From the NCBI RefSeq assembly GCF_010500915.1, contig NZ_JAAAWP010000011.1:1-64000 (forward strand): a stretch of DNA of 64,000 nucleotides, given 5' to 3'. Shown in pieces: positions 9,253 through 18,746 of this stretch. The notes beneath the pieces are model-generated. The model saw only the letters and a program-made list of their open reading frames with translations. It was not told the origin of the DNA and did no database searches. Source of the stretch: Alteromonas hispanica (GTDB taxonomy: Bacteria; Pseudomonadota; Gammaproteobacteria; Enterobacterales; Alteromonadaceae). The translations under genes and the position numbers were made by a program. The number at the start of each line of letters is the position of its first letter. The stretch's first letter is position 1.

Positions 9253-9891
9253 ATGGCGATTGGTCTAATCGGTCGTAAAGTGGGTATGACTCGCATCTTC
9301 ACTGAAGATGGCACGTCAATCCCTGTGACTGTTATTGAAGCGACCCCAAACCGTGTTACTCAGTTACGTACTGAAGAAACAGACGGTTATCGCGCTCTTC
9401 AGGTTACTGCTGGAACTAAGAAAGCTAACCGCGTCAACAAAGCCGAAGCAGGTCACTTTGCTAAAGCTGGTGTTGAAGCTGGTCGCACTCTAGCAGAATT
9501 CCGCCTAGAAGATAACGAAGGTAACGATATTGAAGTCGGCGGTGAAATCACTGTTGAAATCTTTAACGATACCAAAAAGATTGATGTCACTGGTACATCA
9601 AAAGGTAAAGGTTTTGCTGGCGCGATCAAACGTTGGAACTTTAGTTCTCAGCGTATGACTCACGGTAACTCTTTGTCTCACCGTGCTCCTGGTTCAATTG
9701 GCCAAAACCAATCACCAGGTAAAGTTTTCAAAGGCAAGAAAATGGCTGGTCAGCTTGGTAACAAGCAAGTGACTACGCAGTCTTTGGAAGTTGTACGTGT
9801 TGACGTAGAGAACGGCCTTATCCTTGTTAAAGGTGCCGTACCTGGCGCAACTGGTAATGACGTTATCGTCAAGCCAGCTGTTAAAGCGTAA
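9253..9891 (+). CDS. rplC: 50S ribosomal protein L3
   Basis: 212 residues. Begins [16 protein letters not shown], as L3 proteins do, and carries the central loop region [20 protein letters not shown] that reaches towards the peptidyl transferase centre and includes the glutamine methylated by PrmB in E. coli. L3 is one of the first proteins to bind 23S rRNA. Second gene of the operon, 18 bases after rpsJ. Confidence 0.99.
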   Translation: MAIGLIGRKVGMTRIFTEDGTSIPVTVIEATPNRVTQLRTEETDGYRALQVTAGTKKANRVNKAEAGHFAKAGVEAGRTLAEFRLEDNEGNDIEVGGEITVEIFNDTKKIDVTGTSKGKGFAGAIKRWNFSSQRMTHGNSLSHRAPGSIGQNQSPGKVFKGKKMAGQLGNKQVTTQSLEVVRVDVENGLILVKGAVPGATGNDVIVKPAVKA

Positions 9892-9909
9892 CGTCTGGGG
9901 AGTGAACTG

Positions 9910-10515
9910 ATGGAATTAACATTGAAAGACGCGCAAAGCGCTCTTGAAGTATCCGAAGCGACCTTTGGACGTGAATTCAACGAAGCCTTGGTACACCAAG
10001 TCGTTGTAGCTTACGGTGCAGGCGCGCGTCAGGGTACAAAAGCGCAGAAAACTCGCGCTGAAGTTCGTGGTGGCGGTAAGAAGCCATGGCGTCAAAAAGG
10101 TACTGGCCGAGCTCGTGCTGGTACAATCCGTAGCCCAATTTGGGTTGGCGGTGGCCGTGCTTTCGCAGCTAAGCCTCGTGACTTCGAACAAAAAGTTAAC
10201 AAGAAAATGTATCGCGGTGCGATTAAGAGCATTTTGTCAGAACTAATTCGCCAAGATCGTTTGATCGTGGTTGAAAAGTTCGGTGTTGAAGCACCTAAGA
10301 CAAAAGAACTTATTTCTGCACTTAACGAATATGAACTAAATGATGTTCTTATCGTTACTCCTGAAGTAGATGAAAACTTGTTCTTAGCGGCTCGTAACTT
10401 ATATAAAGTTGACGTACGCGACGTAGCAGGCATTGACCCAGTGAGCTTGATTGCATTCGAAAAAGTGCTAATTACTGCTGATGCGGTTAAACAACTTGAG
10501 GAGGCGTTAGCATGA
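9910..10515 (+). CDS. rplD: 50S ribosomal protein L4
   Basis: 201 residues as in E. coli. The long exit-tunnel loop is visible as [20 protein letters not shown]. In gammaproteobacteria L4 is also the autogenous repressor of this operon, acting on the leader, which fits the attenuator-like hairpin before rpsJ. The stop overlaps the rplW start by 4 bases (ATGA), implying translational coupling. Confidence 0.99.
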   Translation: MELTLKDAQSALEVSEATFGREFNEALVHQVVVAYGAGARQGTKAQKTRAEVRGGGKKPWRQKGTGRARAGTIRSPIWVGGGRAFAAKPRDFEQKVNKKMYRGAIKSILSELIRQDRLIVVEKFGVEAPKTKELISALNEYELNDVLIVTPEVDENLFLAARNLYKVDVRDVAGIDPVSLIAFEKVLITADAVKQLEEALA

Positions 10516-10811
10516 AAGAAGAACGTCTACTGAAGGTGCTAGTAGCACCTCACGTTTCAGAAAAGTCTACAATGGCTGCTGAAGCGAACAACACAGTTGT
10601 ATTTAAAGTAGCCAAAGACGCGAATAAAGCCGAAATTAAAGCTGCAGTTGAAAAACTGTTTGAAGTTGAAGTTGAAGGTGTTCGCACAGTGAACGTTAAA
10701 GGTAAAACTAAACGTCACGGTATGTCTTTCGGTAAACGCAGCGACTGGAAAAAGGCCTACGTGGTTCTTAAAGAAGGTCAGGACATCGACTTTGTCGGTG
10801 GCGCTGAGTAA
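10512..10811 (+). CDS. rplW: 50S ribosomal protein L23
   Basis: 99 residues. Contains [18 protein letters not shown] at the start and the basic loop [26 protein letters not shown]23 sits at the exit of the peptide tunnel and docks SRP and trigger factor. Overlaps rplD by 4 bases. Confidence 0.98.
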   Translation: MKEERLLKVLVAPHVSEKSTMAAEANNTVVFKVAKDANKAEIKAAVEKLFEVEVEGVRTVNVKGKTKRHGMSFGKRSDWKKAYVVLKEGQDIDFVGGAE

Positions 10812-10825
10812 GAAGGGGATTAGAA

Positions 10826-11650
10826 ATGCCATTATTGAAAGCTAAGCCAACTTCTGCCGGTCGTCGTCACGTTGTTCAGGTTACTAACCCTGACCTGCAC
10901 AAAGGTGCACCGTACGCACCTTTGCTAGAAAAGAACAGCAAATCTGGCGGTCGTAACAACCATGGTCGTATTACAACTCGTCACATTGGTGGTGGTCATA
11001 AGCAACACTATCGTGTGATCGACTTTAAACGCAACAAAGATGGCATTCCAGCCAAAGTTGAGCGTTTAGAATACGATCCAAACCGTTCTGCTAACATTGC
11101 TCTAGTATTGTACGCAGATGGTGAACGTCGTTACATTCTGGCTCCAAAAGGTATGAAAGCTGGTGATGCAATCCAGTCTGGTTCGGGTGCTCCGATCAAG
11201 TCTGGTAACACATTGCCTATGCGTAACATTCCTGTTGGTAGTGTTGTACACGCAATTGAAATGAAGCCTGGTAAAGGTGCACAAATCGCACGCTCTGCTG
11301 GCGCTTACGCTCAGATCTTAGCACGTGACACTAACTACGTTACTCTACGTCTTCGCTCTGGCGAAATGCGTAAAGTATTATCTGATTGCCGCGCCACTAT
11401 TGGTGAAGTTGGTAATGCAGAACACATGCTTCGTTCATTGGGTAAAGCTGGTGCAACGCGCTGGCGTGGTATCCGTCCTACCGTTCGTGGTGTTGCCATG
11501 AACCCGGTTGATCACCCACACGGTGGTGGTGAAGGACGCACGTCGGGTGGTCGTCATCCAGTATCTCCTTGGGGTGTTCCTACTAAAGGTAAGAAAACCC
11601 GAAGCAACAAGCGTACCGATAAACTTATCGTACGTCGTCGTAACAAGTAA
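10826..11650 (+). CDS. rplB: 50S ribosomal protein L2
   Basis: 274 residues. The most conserved stretch, [20 protein letters not shown], contains the histidine near the peptidyl transferase centre. The N-terminal [11 protein letters not shown] and the C-terminal [18 protein letters not shown] are typical. L2 is needed for subunit association and tRNA binding. It follows rplW by 14 bases. Confidence 0.99.
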   Translation: MPLLKAKPTSAGRRHVVQVTNPDLHKGAPYAPLLEKNSKSGGRNNHGRITTRHIGGGHKQHYRVIDFKRNKDGIPAKVERLEYDPNRSANIALVLYADGERRYILAPKGMKAGDAIQSGSGAPIKSGNTLPMRNIPVGSVVHAIEMKPGKGAQIARSAGAYAQILARDTNYVTLRLRSGEMRKVLSDCRATIGEVGNAEHMLRSLGKAGATRWRGIRPTVRGVAMNPVDHPHGGGEGRTSGGRHPVSPWGVPTKGKKTRSNKRTDKLIVRRRNK

Positions 11651-11665
11651 TAGCGAGGATTCACC

Positions 11666-11941
11666 ATGCCACGTTCTCTCAAGAAAGGTCCATTTATCGA
11701 CCTTCACTTGCTGAAGAAGGTAGAGGCTGCAGTGGAAAAGAACGAACGTAAACCAATTAAGACTTGGTCTCGTCGTTCCATGATCATCCCAGATATGATT
11801 GGGTTGACCATTGCGGTCCATAACGGTCGACAACATGTACCTGTCATTATTAGTGACGAAATGGTCGGCCACAAGTTGGGCGAATTTGCGCCAACGCGTA
11901 CTTACCGCGGCCATGTCGCGGATAAGAAAGCTAAACGTTAA
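11666..11941 (+). CDS. rpsS: 30S ribosomal protein S19
   Basis: 91 residues. Starts [20 protein letters not shown] and includes [22 protein letters not shown] and [14 protein letters not shown], all diagnostic of S19. S19 forms part of the small-subunit head with S13. It lies 15 bases downstream of rplB. Confidence 0.99.
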   Translation: MPRSLKKGPFIDLHLLKKVEAAVEKNERKPIKTWSRRSMIIPDMIGLTIAVHNGRQHVPVIISDEMVGHKLGEFAPTRTYRGHVADKKAKR

Positions 11942-11952
11942 GGGGTAGGAAG

Positions 11953-12285
11953 ATGGAAGCATTAGCTAAACACCGTTTTGCCCGCACGTCGGCTCAAAAG
12001 GCACGCTTGGTTGCGGATCAGGTTCGCGGTTTACACGTAGAGAAAGCTCTTGAAGTTCTTACGTACAGCCCGAAGAAAAGCGCAGCACTAGTAAAGAAAG
12101 TTTTGGAGTCTGCGATTGCTAACGCAGAGCACAACGAAGGCGCGGATATCGACGAGCTTGTCGTAGCCAAAATCTTTGTTGACGAAGGTCCAACTATGAA
12201 GCGAATCAAAACACGCGCCAAAGGCCGTGCTGATCGCATCTTCAAGCGCAGCAGTCACATCACTGTGGTTGTAGCGGATAACTAG
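11953..12285 (+). CDS. rplV: 50S ribosomal protein L22
   Basis: 110 residues. Starts [20 protein letters not shown]. The tunnel-lining beta-hairpin [19 protein letters not shown] is intact, including the Met-Lys-Arg triplet whose loss gives macrolide resistance in E. coli. L22 binds 23S rRNA and lines the peptide exit tunnel. Confidence 0.99.
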   Translation: MEALAKHRFARTSAQKARLVADQVRGLHVEKALEVLTYSPKKSAALVKKVLESAIANAEHNEGADIDELVVAKIFVDEGPTMKRIKTRAKGRADRIFKRSSHITVVVADN

Positions 12286-12294
12286 GAGTAGATA

Positions 12295-12999
12295 ATGGGA
12301 CAGAAGGTACATCCTACAGGTATACGCCTGGGTATCAGTAAACCATGGACTTCTACCTGGTACGCTAATACTGCAGACTATGCGGACAACCTGTATAACG
12401 ATCATCAGGTACGTCAGTATCTGACTAAGCAACTTAAGAACGCTTCACTTTCTAAAATCGTGATTGAGCGTCCTGCTAAGAGCATCCGTGTGACTATTCA
12501 CACAGCTCGTCCGGGCGTGGTTATCGGTAAGAAAGGTGAAGACGTAGAAAAGTTGCGTAACTATGTGTCTAAGCTAGCCGGTGTGCCAGCTCAGATTAAT
12601 ATCGCTGAAGTACGTAAGCCAGAGCTAGATGGTCAGTTAGTCGCTGACAGCATTTCTAGTCAGCTAGAGCGTCGTGTTATGTTCCGTCGCGCTATGAAGC
12701 GTGCGGTACAAAATGCAATGCGTCTAGGCGCTAAAGGTATTAAAGTTGAAGTTAGCGGCCGTTTAGGCGGAGCAGAAATTGCTCGTTCTGAATGGTATCG
12801 TGAAGGTCGCGTTCCTCTGCACACTTTCCGTGCAGATATCGATTACGCAACCTCAGAAGCATCAACTACTTACGGCATCATCGGCGTTAAGGTATGGATC
12901 TTCAAGGGTGAGGTTCTAGGTGGACTACCTACAGCTCAAGAGCAACAACCAGCTGCTCAACCTAAGAAGAAAGGCCGCAACGCTAAGCGAGAGGGCTAA
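12295..12999 (+). CDS. rpsC: 30S ribosomal protein S3
   Basis: 234 residues. Begins [18 protein letters not shown]. The KH domain GxxG loop is in [14 protein letters not shown], and the segment [13 protein letters not shown] near the C-terminal domain is typical. S3 guards the mRNA entry channel with S4 and S5. The C-terminal tail is basic and rich in Gln and Ala. Lies 9 bases after rplV. Confidence 0.99.
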   Translation: MGQKVHPTGIRLGISKPWTSTWYANTADYADNLYNDHQVRQYLTKQLKNASLSKIVIERPAKSIRVTIHTARPGVVIGKKGEDVEKLRNYVSKLAGVPAQINIAEVRKPELDGQLVADSISSQLERRVMFRRAMKRAVQNAMRLGAKGIKVEVSGRLGGAEIARSEWYREGRVPLHTFRADIDYATSEASTTYGIIGVKVWIFKGEVLGGLPTAQEQQPAAQPKKKGRNAKREG

Positions 13000-13001
13000 T
13001 C

Positions 13002-13412
13002 ATGTTACAACCAAAACGCATGAAGTTCCGTAAGATGCACAAAGGCCGCAACCGCGGCATGGCTGCGGGAAGCACTGTAGCCTTTGGTACTTACGGCCTT
13101 AAAGCGACAGGCCGCGGTCGTATGACTGCGCGTCAAATCGAAGCAGCGCGTCGTGCTATGACTCGTCACGTTAAGCGTCAAGGTAAAATTTGGATTCGAG
13201 TTTTCCCTGACAAGCCAATTACTGAGAAGCCTCTTGAAGTGCGTCAAGGTAAAGGTAAAGGTAACGTTGAGTACTGGGTATGCCAAATTCAGCCTGGTCG
13301 TGTTCTTTATGAGATGGAAGGTGTTCCTGAAAATCTTGCACGCGAAGCGTTTGAATTGGCAGCGGCTAAACTGCCATTTAAAACAACCTTTGTAACTCGG
13401 ACGGTGATGTAA
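13002..13412 (+). CDS. rplP: 50S ribosomal protein L16
   Basis: 136 residues, identical in length to E. coli L16. Starts [19 protein letters not shown] and contains [23 protein letters not shown] and [19 protein letters not shown]16 organises the A-site region of the large subunit. It starts 2 bases after the rpsC stop, and its last base is the first base of the rpmC start. Confidence 0.99.
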   Translation: MLQPKRMKFRKMHKGRNRGMAAGSTVAFGTYGLKATGRGRMTARQIEAARRAMTRHVKRQGKIWIRVFPDKPITEKPLEVRQGKGKGNVEYWVCQIQPGRVLYEMEGVPENLAREAFELAAAKLPFKTTFVTRTVM

Positions 13413-13603
13413 TGAAAGCGACTGAACTGAAAGAAAAAAGCGTAGAAGAGCTGAACGCAGAGTTGATTAACCTGCTACGCGAACAGTTCAACCTGCGCAT
13501 GCAGCACTCAACAGGCCAGCTTGAAAAAACTGACCAGTTGAAAAAAGTACGTCGTAACATCGCGCGTGTTAAAACCATTCTGACTCAAAAGGCTGATGCG
13601 TAA
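13412..13603 (+). CDS. rpmC: 50S ribosomal protein L29
   Basis: 63 residues, two-helix protein starting [21 protein letters not shown], with the [10 protein letters not shown]-type C-terminal segment (here [15 protein letters not shown]). L29 sits near the tunnel exit beside L23. Start and stop codons share single bases with its neighbours, so translation is tightly coupled. Confidence 0.98.
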   Translation: MKATELKEKSVEELNAELINLLREQFNLRMQHSTGQLEKTDQLKKVRRNIARVKTILTQKADA

Positions 13604-13860
13604 TGACTGAGCAAAAAATTCGTACAGTGCAAGGTCGTGTGGTTAGCAACAAGATGGATAAAACCATTACTGTTGTAGTTGAACGTTTTGTTAAGCACCC
13701 TATCTATGGGAAGTTCATCAAGCGCTCTACTAAGCTTCACGCCCACGACGAAAGTAATGTATGCAATAAAGGCGACGTAGTAACAGTACGTGAATGTCGT
13801 CCACTATCTAAGAACAAAACTTGGATGCTTGTAGACGTTATTGAAAAAGCAGGCGTTTAA
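13603..13860 (+). CDS. rpsQ: 30S ribosomal protein S17
   Basis: 85 residues. Contains [30 protein letters not shown] and the [11 protein letters not shown] motif. S17 is a primary 16S rRNA-binding protein. It is the last gene of the S10 operon. The strong terminator follows at once, and the next gene is waaA rather than rplN of the spc operon. Confidence 0.99.
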   Translation: MTEQKIRTVQGRVVSNKMDKTITVVVERFVKHPIYGKFIKRSTKLHAHDESNVCNKGDVVTVRECRPLSKNKTWMLVDVIEKAGV

Positions 13861-13881
13861 TCGTTCTCTTTTTTAGTCTCT

Positions 13882-13912
13882 AAAAAAGCCGCTCTTGAGC
13901 GGCTTTTTTGTT
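13882..13912 (+). terminator. S10 operon terminator
   Basis: GCCGCTC (13888-13894) and GAGCGGC (13897-13903) form a tight stem with a 2-base gap, preceded by six A and followed by six T and then GTTTTTT. It ends the S10 operon 20-50 bases after rpsQ. Confidence 0.95.
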
Positions 13913-14023
13913 TTTTGGCGCTGATAGAAACTCTTTAAACGAGTATACTCACCTACCATATACCTTATGGTTAACACATAACGTGTTAGCTATTCTCATT
14001 GTATTAAGGACCAAGGATACATT

Positions 14024-15337
14024 ATGTCTGCTGACCAGCGAGACAGTGTAAAACCCACTCTCATCGATGAACTATGTCGCTATTTGTATTCGCTCGTTCT
14101 TCTTTTACTCATACCTCTGGTTTTATTCAAACTCGCGGGAAAGAAAAATAGTCAAGGTGCGGACCATTCTCACGGGCGTTTTGAGCGCTTTGGTATGGTA
14201 CCTGCGCCTCGTCAAAAGAATGGCTATTTATTTCATTGTGTCTCAGTCGGCGAAGTCGTAGCGGCGTCCTGCGTTATAAAGCAATTACTTTTAGCAGAAC
14301 CTAACACAAGCATAACGGTGACCACTACAACCGCTACAGGCTCTGCTCGAGTGCGGGATATCTTCGGCGAAAAGGTCAATCATTTCTATTTACCGTTCGA
14401 CTTGCCAATCTTCATGTTACTGATGTTACGGCGTGTACAACCAAAGGCTATGCTTATCACTGAAGTTGAGTTATGGCCCAATCTAATACACACATGTTGG
14501 AAGCAAAACATCCCGGTTATCGTGATAAACGCGCGAATGACAAGTAGATCTGCAGTTCGATATAAAAAAATAGGTAAGCTATTTGAACCTCTACTGCTCA
14601 AAATCAGTCACGTTTGTGCTCAAGGGCAAGATGACTACCGGAATTACCTCTCTCTAGGGCTTTCTTCTAACAAGCTAACGCTGACAAATAATATTAAGTT
14701 CGATCAAGCAGCGTCTGTAAATCAGAATATCAAAGGGTTCATGAAGCTAGAACAGCATGATGGCCCCGTATTGGTGGCGGGAAGCACCCATGCACCCGAA
14801 GAATCTCAAATATTAGAAGCCGCTGCCATATTATGGAACGTGCATCCGAATTTGAAAGTGGTGATTGTGCCCAGACACCCAGAGCGTTTTGATGAAGTAG
14901 CAGAGTTGTTAACGACAAAAAAAATACCTTTTACTCGTAGTTCAGTCGGGACAACCTCGCACGCGGGCGTGAGCGTTGTGCTACTTGATGAGATGGGCAA
15001 ACTCAATGATGCTTATTCTGTGGCTACAGTAGCGTTCGTTGGAGGTTCTATTGCACAAAAGGGCGGACATAATGCGCTTGAGCCCGCCGCATTTTCCTTG
15101 CCCATTTTAATGGGGCCTAACGTTTATAATAACCCTGTTATCTGCGACTATTTAGTAGAACGAGGGGCACTAACGATTATTCATGATGCAGTGAGTATTG
15201 CCGAGGCGTGCAATACTTTTTTATCTTCAGATCAGCTTTGCAAAAAAGCAGGAAGAGCTGCAGGCTTGGTGCTCGAAGAAAACAGTGGGGCGCTTGATAA
15301 GACCATTGAGTGTATAGCTGGATTTACTGAACGATAA
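14024..15337 (+). CDS. waaA: 3-deoxy-D-manno-octulosonic acid (Kdo) transferase
   Basis: Transfers Kdo from CMP-Kdo to lipid A precursor at the inner membrane, the first step of LPS core assembly. 437 residues. A hydrophobic anchor lies at about 19-40. The N-terminal GT30 domain includes FHCVSVGEVVAA, TTTTATGSARV and ITEVELWPNLI, and the C-terminal domain includes VAGSTHAPEE, VPRHPERF and GGSIAQKGGHNALEPAAF, which is the CMP-sugar-binding signature of WaaA. Appears monocistronic, with its own promoter between the S10 terminator and its start. No other LPS genes are adjacent. Confidence 0.95.
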   Translation: MSADQRDSVKPTLIDELCRYLYSLVLLLLIPLVLFKLAGKKNSQGADHSHGRFERFGMVPAPRQKNGYLFHCVSVGEVVAASCVIKQLLLAEPNTSITVTTTTATGSARVRDIFGEKVNHFYLPFDLPIFMLLMLRRVQPKAMLITEVELWPNLIHTCWKQNIPVIVINARMTSRSAVRYKKIGKLFEPLLLKISHVCAQGQDDYRNYLSLGLSSNKLTLTNNIKFDQAASVNQNIKGFMKLEQHDGPVLVAGSTHAPEESQILEAAAILWNVHPNLKVVIVPRHPERFDEVAELLTTKKIPFTRSSVGTTSHAGVSVVLLDEMGKLNDAYSVATVAFVGGSIAQKGGHNALEPAAFSLPILMGPNVYNNPVICDYLVERGALTIIHDAVSIAEACNTFLSSDQLCKKAGRAAGLVLEENSGALDKTIECIAGFTER

Positions 15338-15532
15338 TGTGAGTAAAACACTCAGCCTACTCTTTGATATCTTATACTTTTGGCTAATAATCGAACCCCG
15401 AAACTGTGCGCTCCTGCACAGAATTGGGACGTTGTATGATTCGCCATACTCTTAAATCACATTAAATTTTATGTAACCGCATGAAAATAAAAAGAATATT
15501 AAAAGTGGTTCGACCTTTGCTATAAGAAGGTA

Positions 15533-15640
15533 GACGACGTGACTTCGGTAAAACTCAAATAACAAAGCTCACAAACTAATGGGCACTGTTTCACGCGTTT
15601 TCCAGGGAGAGACCTCCTGCCGATGGCAGGAGGTTTTCTT
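15533..15640 (+). ncRNA. candidate small RNA with extended -10 promoter and intrinsic terminator
   Basis: In the 333-base gap between waaA and the antiporter gene there is TGCTATAAG, an extended -10 box (TATAAG at 15521-15526). About 107 bases after the expected start comes a very strong terminator (CCTCCTGCC/GGCAGGAGG, then TTTTCTT). No ORF lies between. The arrangement suits a short independent transcript. There is no homology evidence, the -35 region is poor, and the hairpin could instead be a distal waaA terminator. Confidence 0.35.
15613..15640 (+). terminator. strong intrinsic terminator
   Basis: CCTCCTGCC (15613-15621) and GGCAGGAGG (15625-15633) form a perfect 9-bp GC-rich stem with a GAT loop followed by TTTTCTT. 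It lies about 276 bases after the waaA stop, unusually far for that gene. The T run on the plus strand argues against it mainly serving the minus-strand antiporter gene. Confidence 0.9.
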
Positions 15641-15670
15641 ACTACATTTCTTTATATACTGCTTTGTCGC

Positions 15671-17497
15671 TTAGCCTTGCTCAGCTGACGCCTCCTCAGA
15701 CACTGACACTCTTTCAGGCTCCACAAGACTGATAAGACGCCATCCCGGCTTAGGTTCAAGTTCTCTACCGTTAACAAAAGTAAAGCTCTTATTATCAGCA
15801 TCTATGGCAATAAGTGGCGTCGCTCTATCGCCGTATTTGTGAATGTACTGCTCATAATCAAACTCTTCTGACAGTGGCGTTGTTTTTATCGTTGACTCCC
15901 TAGCCACAGCAGAGGCTAAATAGCCATACGTTACGCCTTCATCAAACAAAGTAAGTTTTTTTGCATATTGCTCACTCACTTGATGGCTAGGTCTCGTGGA
16001 TTGTTCGTTGTTAGTCAGTGCCCAAACTTTGTCTTTTCCCAACGTATGCTCAAAGTGGTAGGCAATTGGCGGATTAAGCTGCTTGTACGGTGACATAATA
16101 AGCACTGTGCCAATAGTCGATATATCTAGGTGGCGCGCTGCATGCTCTGACATAGGGTTGCCAAAGTACACAGGGATATCCATCATTCTGGCCTCGCGTA
16201 TGGCATCCCAATTTGTATCTGTAACAATTACGTCGAGTTTCTGATTGATCATTTCAGCGGCTAGCATTCGATTAAATTTACTGCCACCGAATATTAAATA
16301 TCCCGTTGGCGCTGGTGCCCGCACTTTAAGAAGAGTTGCTACCGTTCGCGCTGTTATACTTTGCACAACCACAGTGGCAATGATAACCATAAACACAATG
16401 GGCACTATGATACCAGCGCCCTCATAACCAATCTCTTCAAGCTTCAAGGAAAAAAGCGCCGACACTGCTGCGGCAACAATACCACGAGGAGCTATCCAAC
16501 TTAGTAACGCTATTTCATTCAGCTTTAAGCCAGTTCCAATACTCGATATAAGAACAGACACGGGTCTTGCTACAAACATAATGGTGGCCAGCACTATCAC
16601 AGAGCCCCAGCCAACTTCTGCAACTGAATTAAGGTTGAGTCGAGTGGCTAGCAAAATAAATAACCCAGATATCAGAAGCACACTCAGGGTTTCTTTAAAT
16701 TCAAGAATATCTTCCACATCCACATTTTTCATATTTGCCATTACCATGCCGGTAATCGTGACGGCTAATAGCCCAGATTCGTGAGCAACATAGTTAGAGG
16801 CCGCAAAGACACCTAAGATAATTGTTAGCACCGCAGTGTTGAGAAGGTAGTGTGGGATCCAATCTTTGCGAACGCATAGCCCAAGGAAATAGCCAGATGC
16901 TAGCCCAAGCACAGAGCCTATGCCGATAGTTTTACCAAAAGCAATAAACGTCTGTGAGATTGCATTTTCTTGCGAGGCAACAATGAACTCGAAAACCAAA
17001 ACGGCGAGCAGGGCGCCTATCGGATCGATAATTATACCTTCCCATCGAAGAATGTTAGCTAGGTTAGTATGCGGTCTTACCGTTCTTAGCATTGGAACTA
17101 TCACGGTGGGCCCAGTTACCGTTACGATAGCGCCAAACAAAAACGAAAGCTGCCAAGTAAGATCCAAACTATAGTGCGCAACCGCAGCAGAAATAGCGCC
17201 GGTAATTAATACCCCAACGGTGCATAAGTTACGCACCATATTGCCATGACCGGCTATGTCTTTAAATTTGAGTGTAAGAGACCCTTCGAAAAGAATTATA
17301 GCAACAGACAGCGAGACTACTGGGAATAGAAGGTCGCCAAACAATGCGTCTGCATCGAGTACGCCAAAAACTGGCCCCACTAATATACCTGCTATTAACA
17401 AGGGGAGAATAGCGGGAAGTCGAATTCTATAGGCTAGGTATTGGCAACCAATAGATAGCAAACCAACAGAAACAAGAGAGAGCAAGGGGTCAGACAC
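15671..17497 (-). CDS. CPA1-type cation:proton antiporter with C-terminal RCK/TrkA-N domain
   Basis: 608 residues. Residues 1-390 contain about a dozen membrane helices. Conserved transport segments are PVFGVLDADALFGDL, GAIVTVTGPTVIVPML and LRWEGIIIDPIGALLAVLVFE, where the buried acidic residue of the IDP motif is the likely ion-binding site. Residues about 399-500 form a Rossmann-like RCK_N/TrkA-N domain (GYLIFGGSKFNRMLAAEMI, then VIVTDTN), which probably binds a nucleotide and gates transport. It exchanges Na+ or K+ for protons at the inner membrane; which cation cannot be read from the sequence. Single gene. Confidence 0.88.
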   Translation of the reverse strand: MSDPLLSLVSVGLLSIGCQYLAYRIRLPAILPLLIAGILVGPVFGVLDADALFGDLLFPVVSLSVAIILFEGSLTLKFKDIAGHGNMVRNLCTVGVLITGAISAAVAHYSLDLTWQLSFLFGAIVTVTGPTVIVPMLRTVRPHTNLANILRWEGIIIDPIGALLAVLVFEFIVASQENAISQTFIAFGKTIGIGSVLGLASGYFLGLCVRKDWIPHYLLNTAVLTIILGVFAASNYVAHESGLLAVTITGMVMANMKNVDVEDILEFKETLSVLLISGLFILLATRLNLNSVAEVGWGSVIVLATIMFVARPVSVLISSIGTGLKLNEIALLSWIAPRGIVAAAVSALFSLKLEEIGYEGAGIIVPIVFMVIIATVVVQSITARTVATLLKVRAPAPTGYLIFGGSKFNRMLAAEMINQKLDVIVTDTNWDAIREARMMDIPVYFGNPMSEHAARHLDISTIGTVLIMSPYKQLNPPIAYHFEHTLGKDKVWALTNNEQSTRPSHQVSEQYAKKLTLFDEGVTYGYLASAVARESTIKTTPLSEEFDYEQYIHKYGDRATPLIAIDADNKSFTFVNGRELEPKPGWRLISLVEPERVSVSEEASAEQG

Positions 17498-17693
17498 GAT
17501 TATTTCCTTATTTACACCCGGTTAATTCCGTAGCGATGCGTTACGTGCTGCTACTTTATTAATATTTGTTTATAGTTACGCTAGCACACAATGTTTAGAC
17601 CAATACCTCATTACTTGCGATTTTTTGCAAGACGGATAAACAATATCTGATAACCTCATATAATGGAATGAATACGCTACATTGAGAATTCGT

Positions 17694-18554
17694 GTGAAAT
17701 TAATCTTGGGTTTAACCTTCGCTTTTACTGCAACCGCACTTGTAAGTGCGTGCTCCTCGATTCCAGTGCCCTCGACTCCCTTAAATATTACTAAGACGAT
17801 TACGCTCCCAAAAGCACTTTCGGAAACATCCGGGTTGTCTTGTGCCGACGACAATCAAATATTGTCTATTAACGATTCTGGAAATGCACCAGTGGTGTAT
17901 AGCGTGAGTTATGATGGGACGATAACAGAAGAATTAGCACTATCGATCAGAAATAATGATTGGGAAGCCATTACCGCAGACGACGAATACTTATTTGTTG
18001 CAGACATTGGCAACAATAAAGGGCAGCGAGAACAGCTAGAAGTGTATAAGGTTAGTCGTCAAGACTTCAATAATGTAACAACCCTTGTTATAAAATATGC
18101 AGATAATAACCCTGCGAGTAATATTCCCTATGCCCATGATTTTGACGCTGAAGCTTTGTTAAAGAAAGGCAGTGAATTACTTTTATTTTCGAAAAGTTGG
18201 CGCTCTGGTAATACTCATATTTACCAAATCAATGATCAAGTTAATGAGGAAAAAGTAGCGCAAACGCTCACACCTTTCGCATCAATAGAAGGGTTACCGG
18301 GTGTAGTAACGGGCGTCGATTATGACGCAAGCAAAAATCAATATGTGGTTGTAGGGTACAAGTCAGATCCGTTTGGAAATTTCGCAGCGTTTATGGCATC
18401 ACTCTCTAGCACATTTGCGGTACTGAATATTTGGCCGCTGGAAGGATACAAACAAGTTGAAGGGGTATGCGTAGATAGCGAAGGGGCTTACTGGTTCAGC
18501 GAAGAAGCCACTGACGGGCGTGCTGCTTCACTTTCAAAAGCCCAGGTTTTATAG
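17694..18554 (+). CDS. predicted lipoprotein with propeller-like fold
   Basis: A lipoprotein of about 286 residues. The N-terminus is a typical signal peptide ending in the lipobox LVSAC, followed by SS, so outer-membrane sorting is likely (no Asp at +2). The remaining sequence has repeated beta-rich units with aspartates, such as DWEAITADDEYLFVADIGNN, AHDFDAEALL and VEGVCVDSEGAYWFSEE, suggesting a beta-propeller; this is inference and no known family was recognised with confidence. The frame is open from a TTG at 17682, four codons upstream; the GTG at 17694 was preferred for signal peptide shape, but neither has a good ribosome-binding site. A TATAAT at 17659-17664 is a possible -10 box. 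Confidence 0.7.
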   Translation: MKLILGLTFAFTATALVSACSSIPVPSTPLNITKTITLPKALSETSGLSCADDNQILSINDSGNAPVVYSVSYDGTITEELALSIRNNDWEAITADDEYLFVADIGNNKGQREQLEVYKVSRQDFNNVTTLVIKYADNNPASNIPYAHDFDAEALLKKGSELLLFSKSWRSGNTHIYQINDQVNEEKVAQTLTPFASIEGLPGVVTGVDYDASKNQYVVVGYKSDPFGNFAAFMASLSSTFAVLNIWPLEGYKQVEGVCVDSEGAYWFSEEATDGRAASLSKAQVL

Positions 18555-18695
18555 AAGCGATAGCAGCAACTTATACAAACCGTACAACAACTGTAAAAAA
18601 ATCCCATAATACAACACAGCTTTTATACCTTTTCTTTTATACCAAAACGGTGGCAATAATGCCCAGTTAGAGGAGCGCTCACACCAAGCACATTA

Positions 18696-18729
18696 GTGAG
18701 TCTGGCTTTCAGGTTAAAGCCAGACTCAC
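18696..18729. repeat. perfect 14-bp stem hairpin between convergent genes
   Basis: GTGAGTCTGGCTTT (18696-18709) and AAAGCCAGACTCAC (18716-18729) form a perfect 14-bp stem with a 6-base loop. Neither side has a T run, so it is not a standard intrinsic terminator, but its place between two convergent stop codons suggests transcript-end protection or termination. Confidence 0.6.
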
Positions 18730-18746
18730 ACGAGAAAAGAGCAGTA

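Noticed and set aside
9750-12432. Several antisense or shifted ORFs within the S10 operon (up to 175 codons)
   Set aside because: They are shadows of highly biased ribosomal protein codon use; none has a start context or known domain.
13861-15670. Possible spc operon or tRNA genes after rpsQ
   Set aside because: No rplN-like sequence and no cloverleaf was found; the only gene is waaA.
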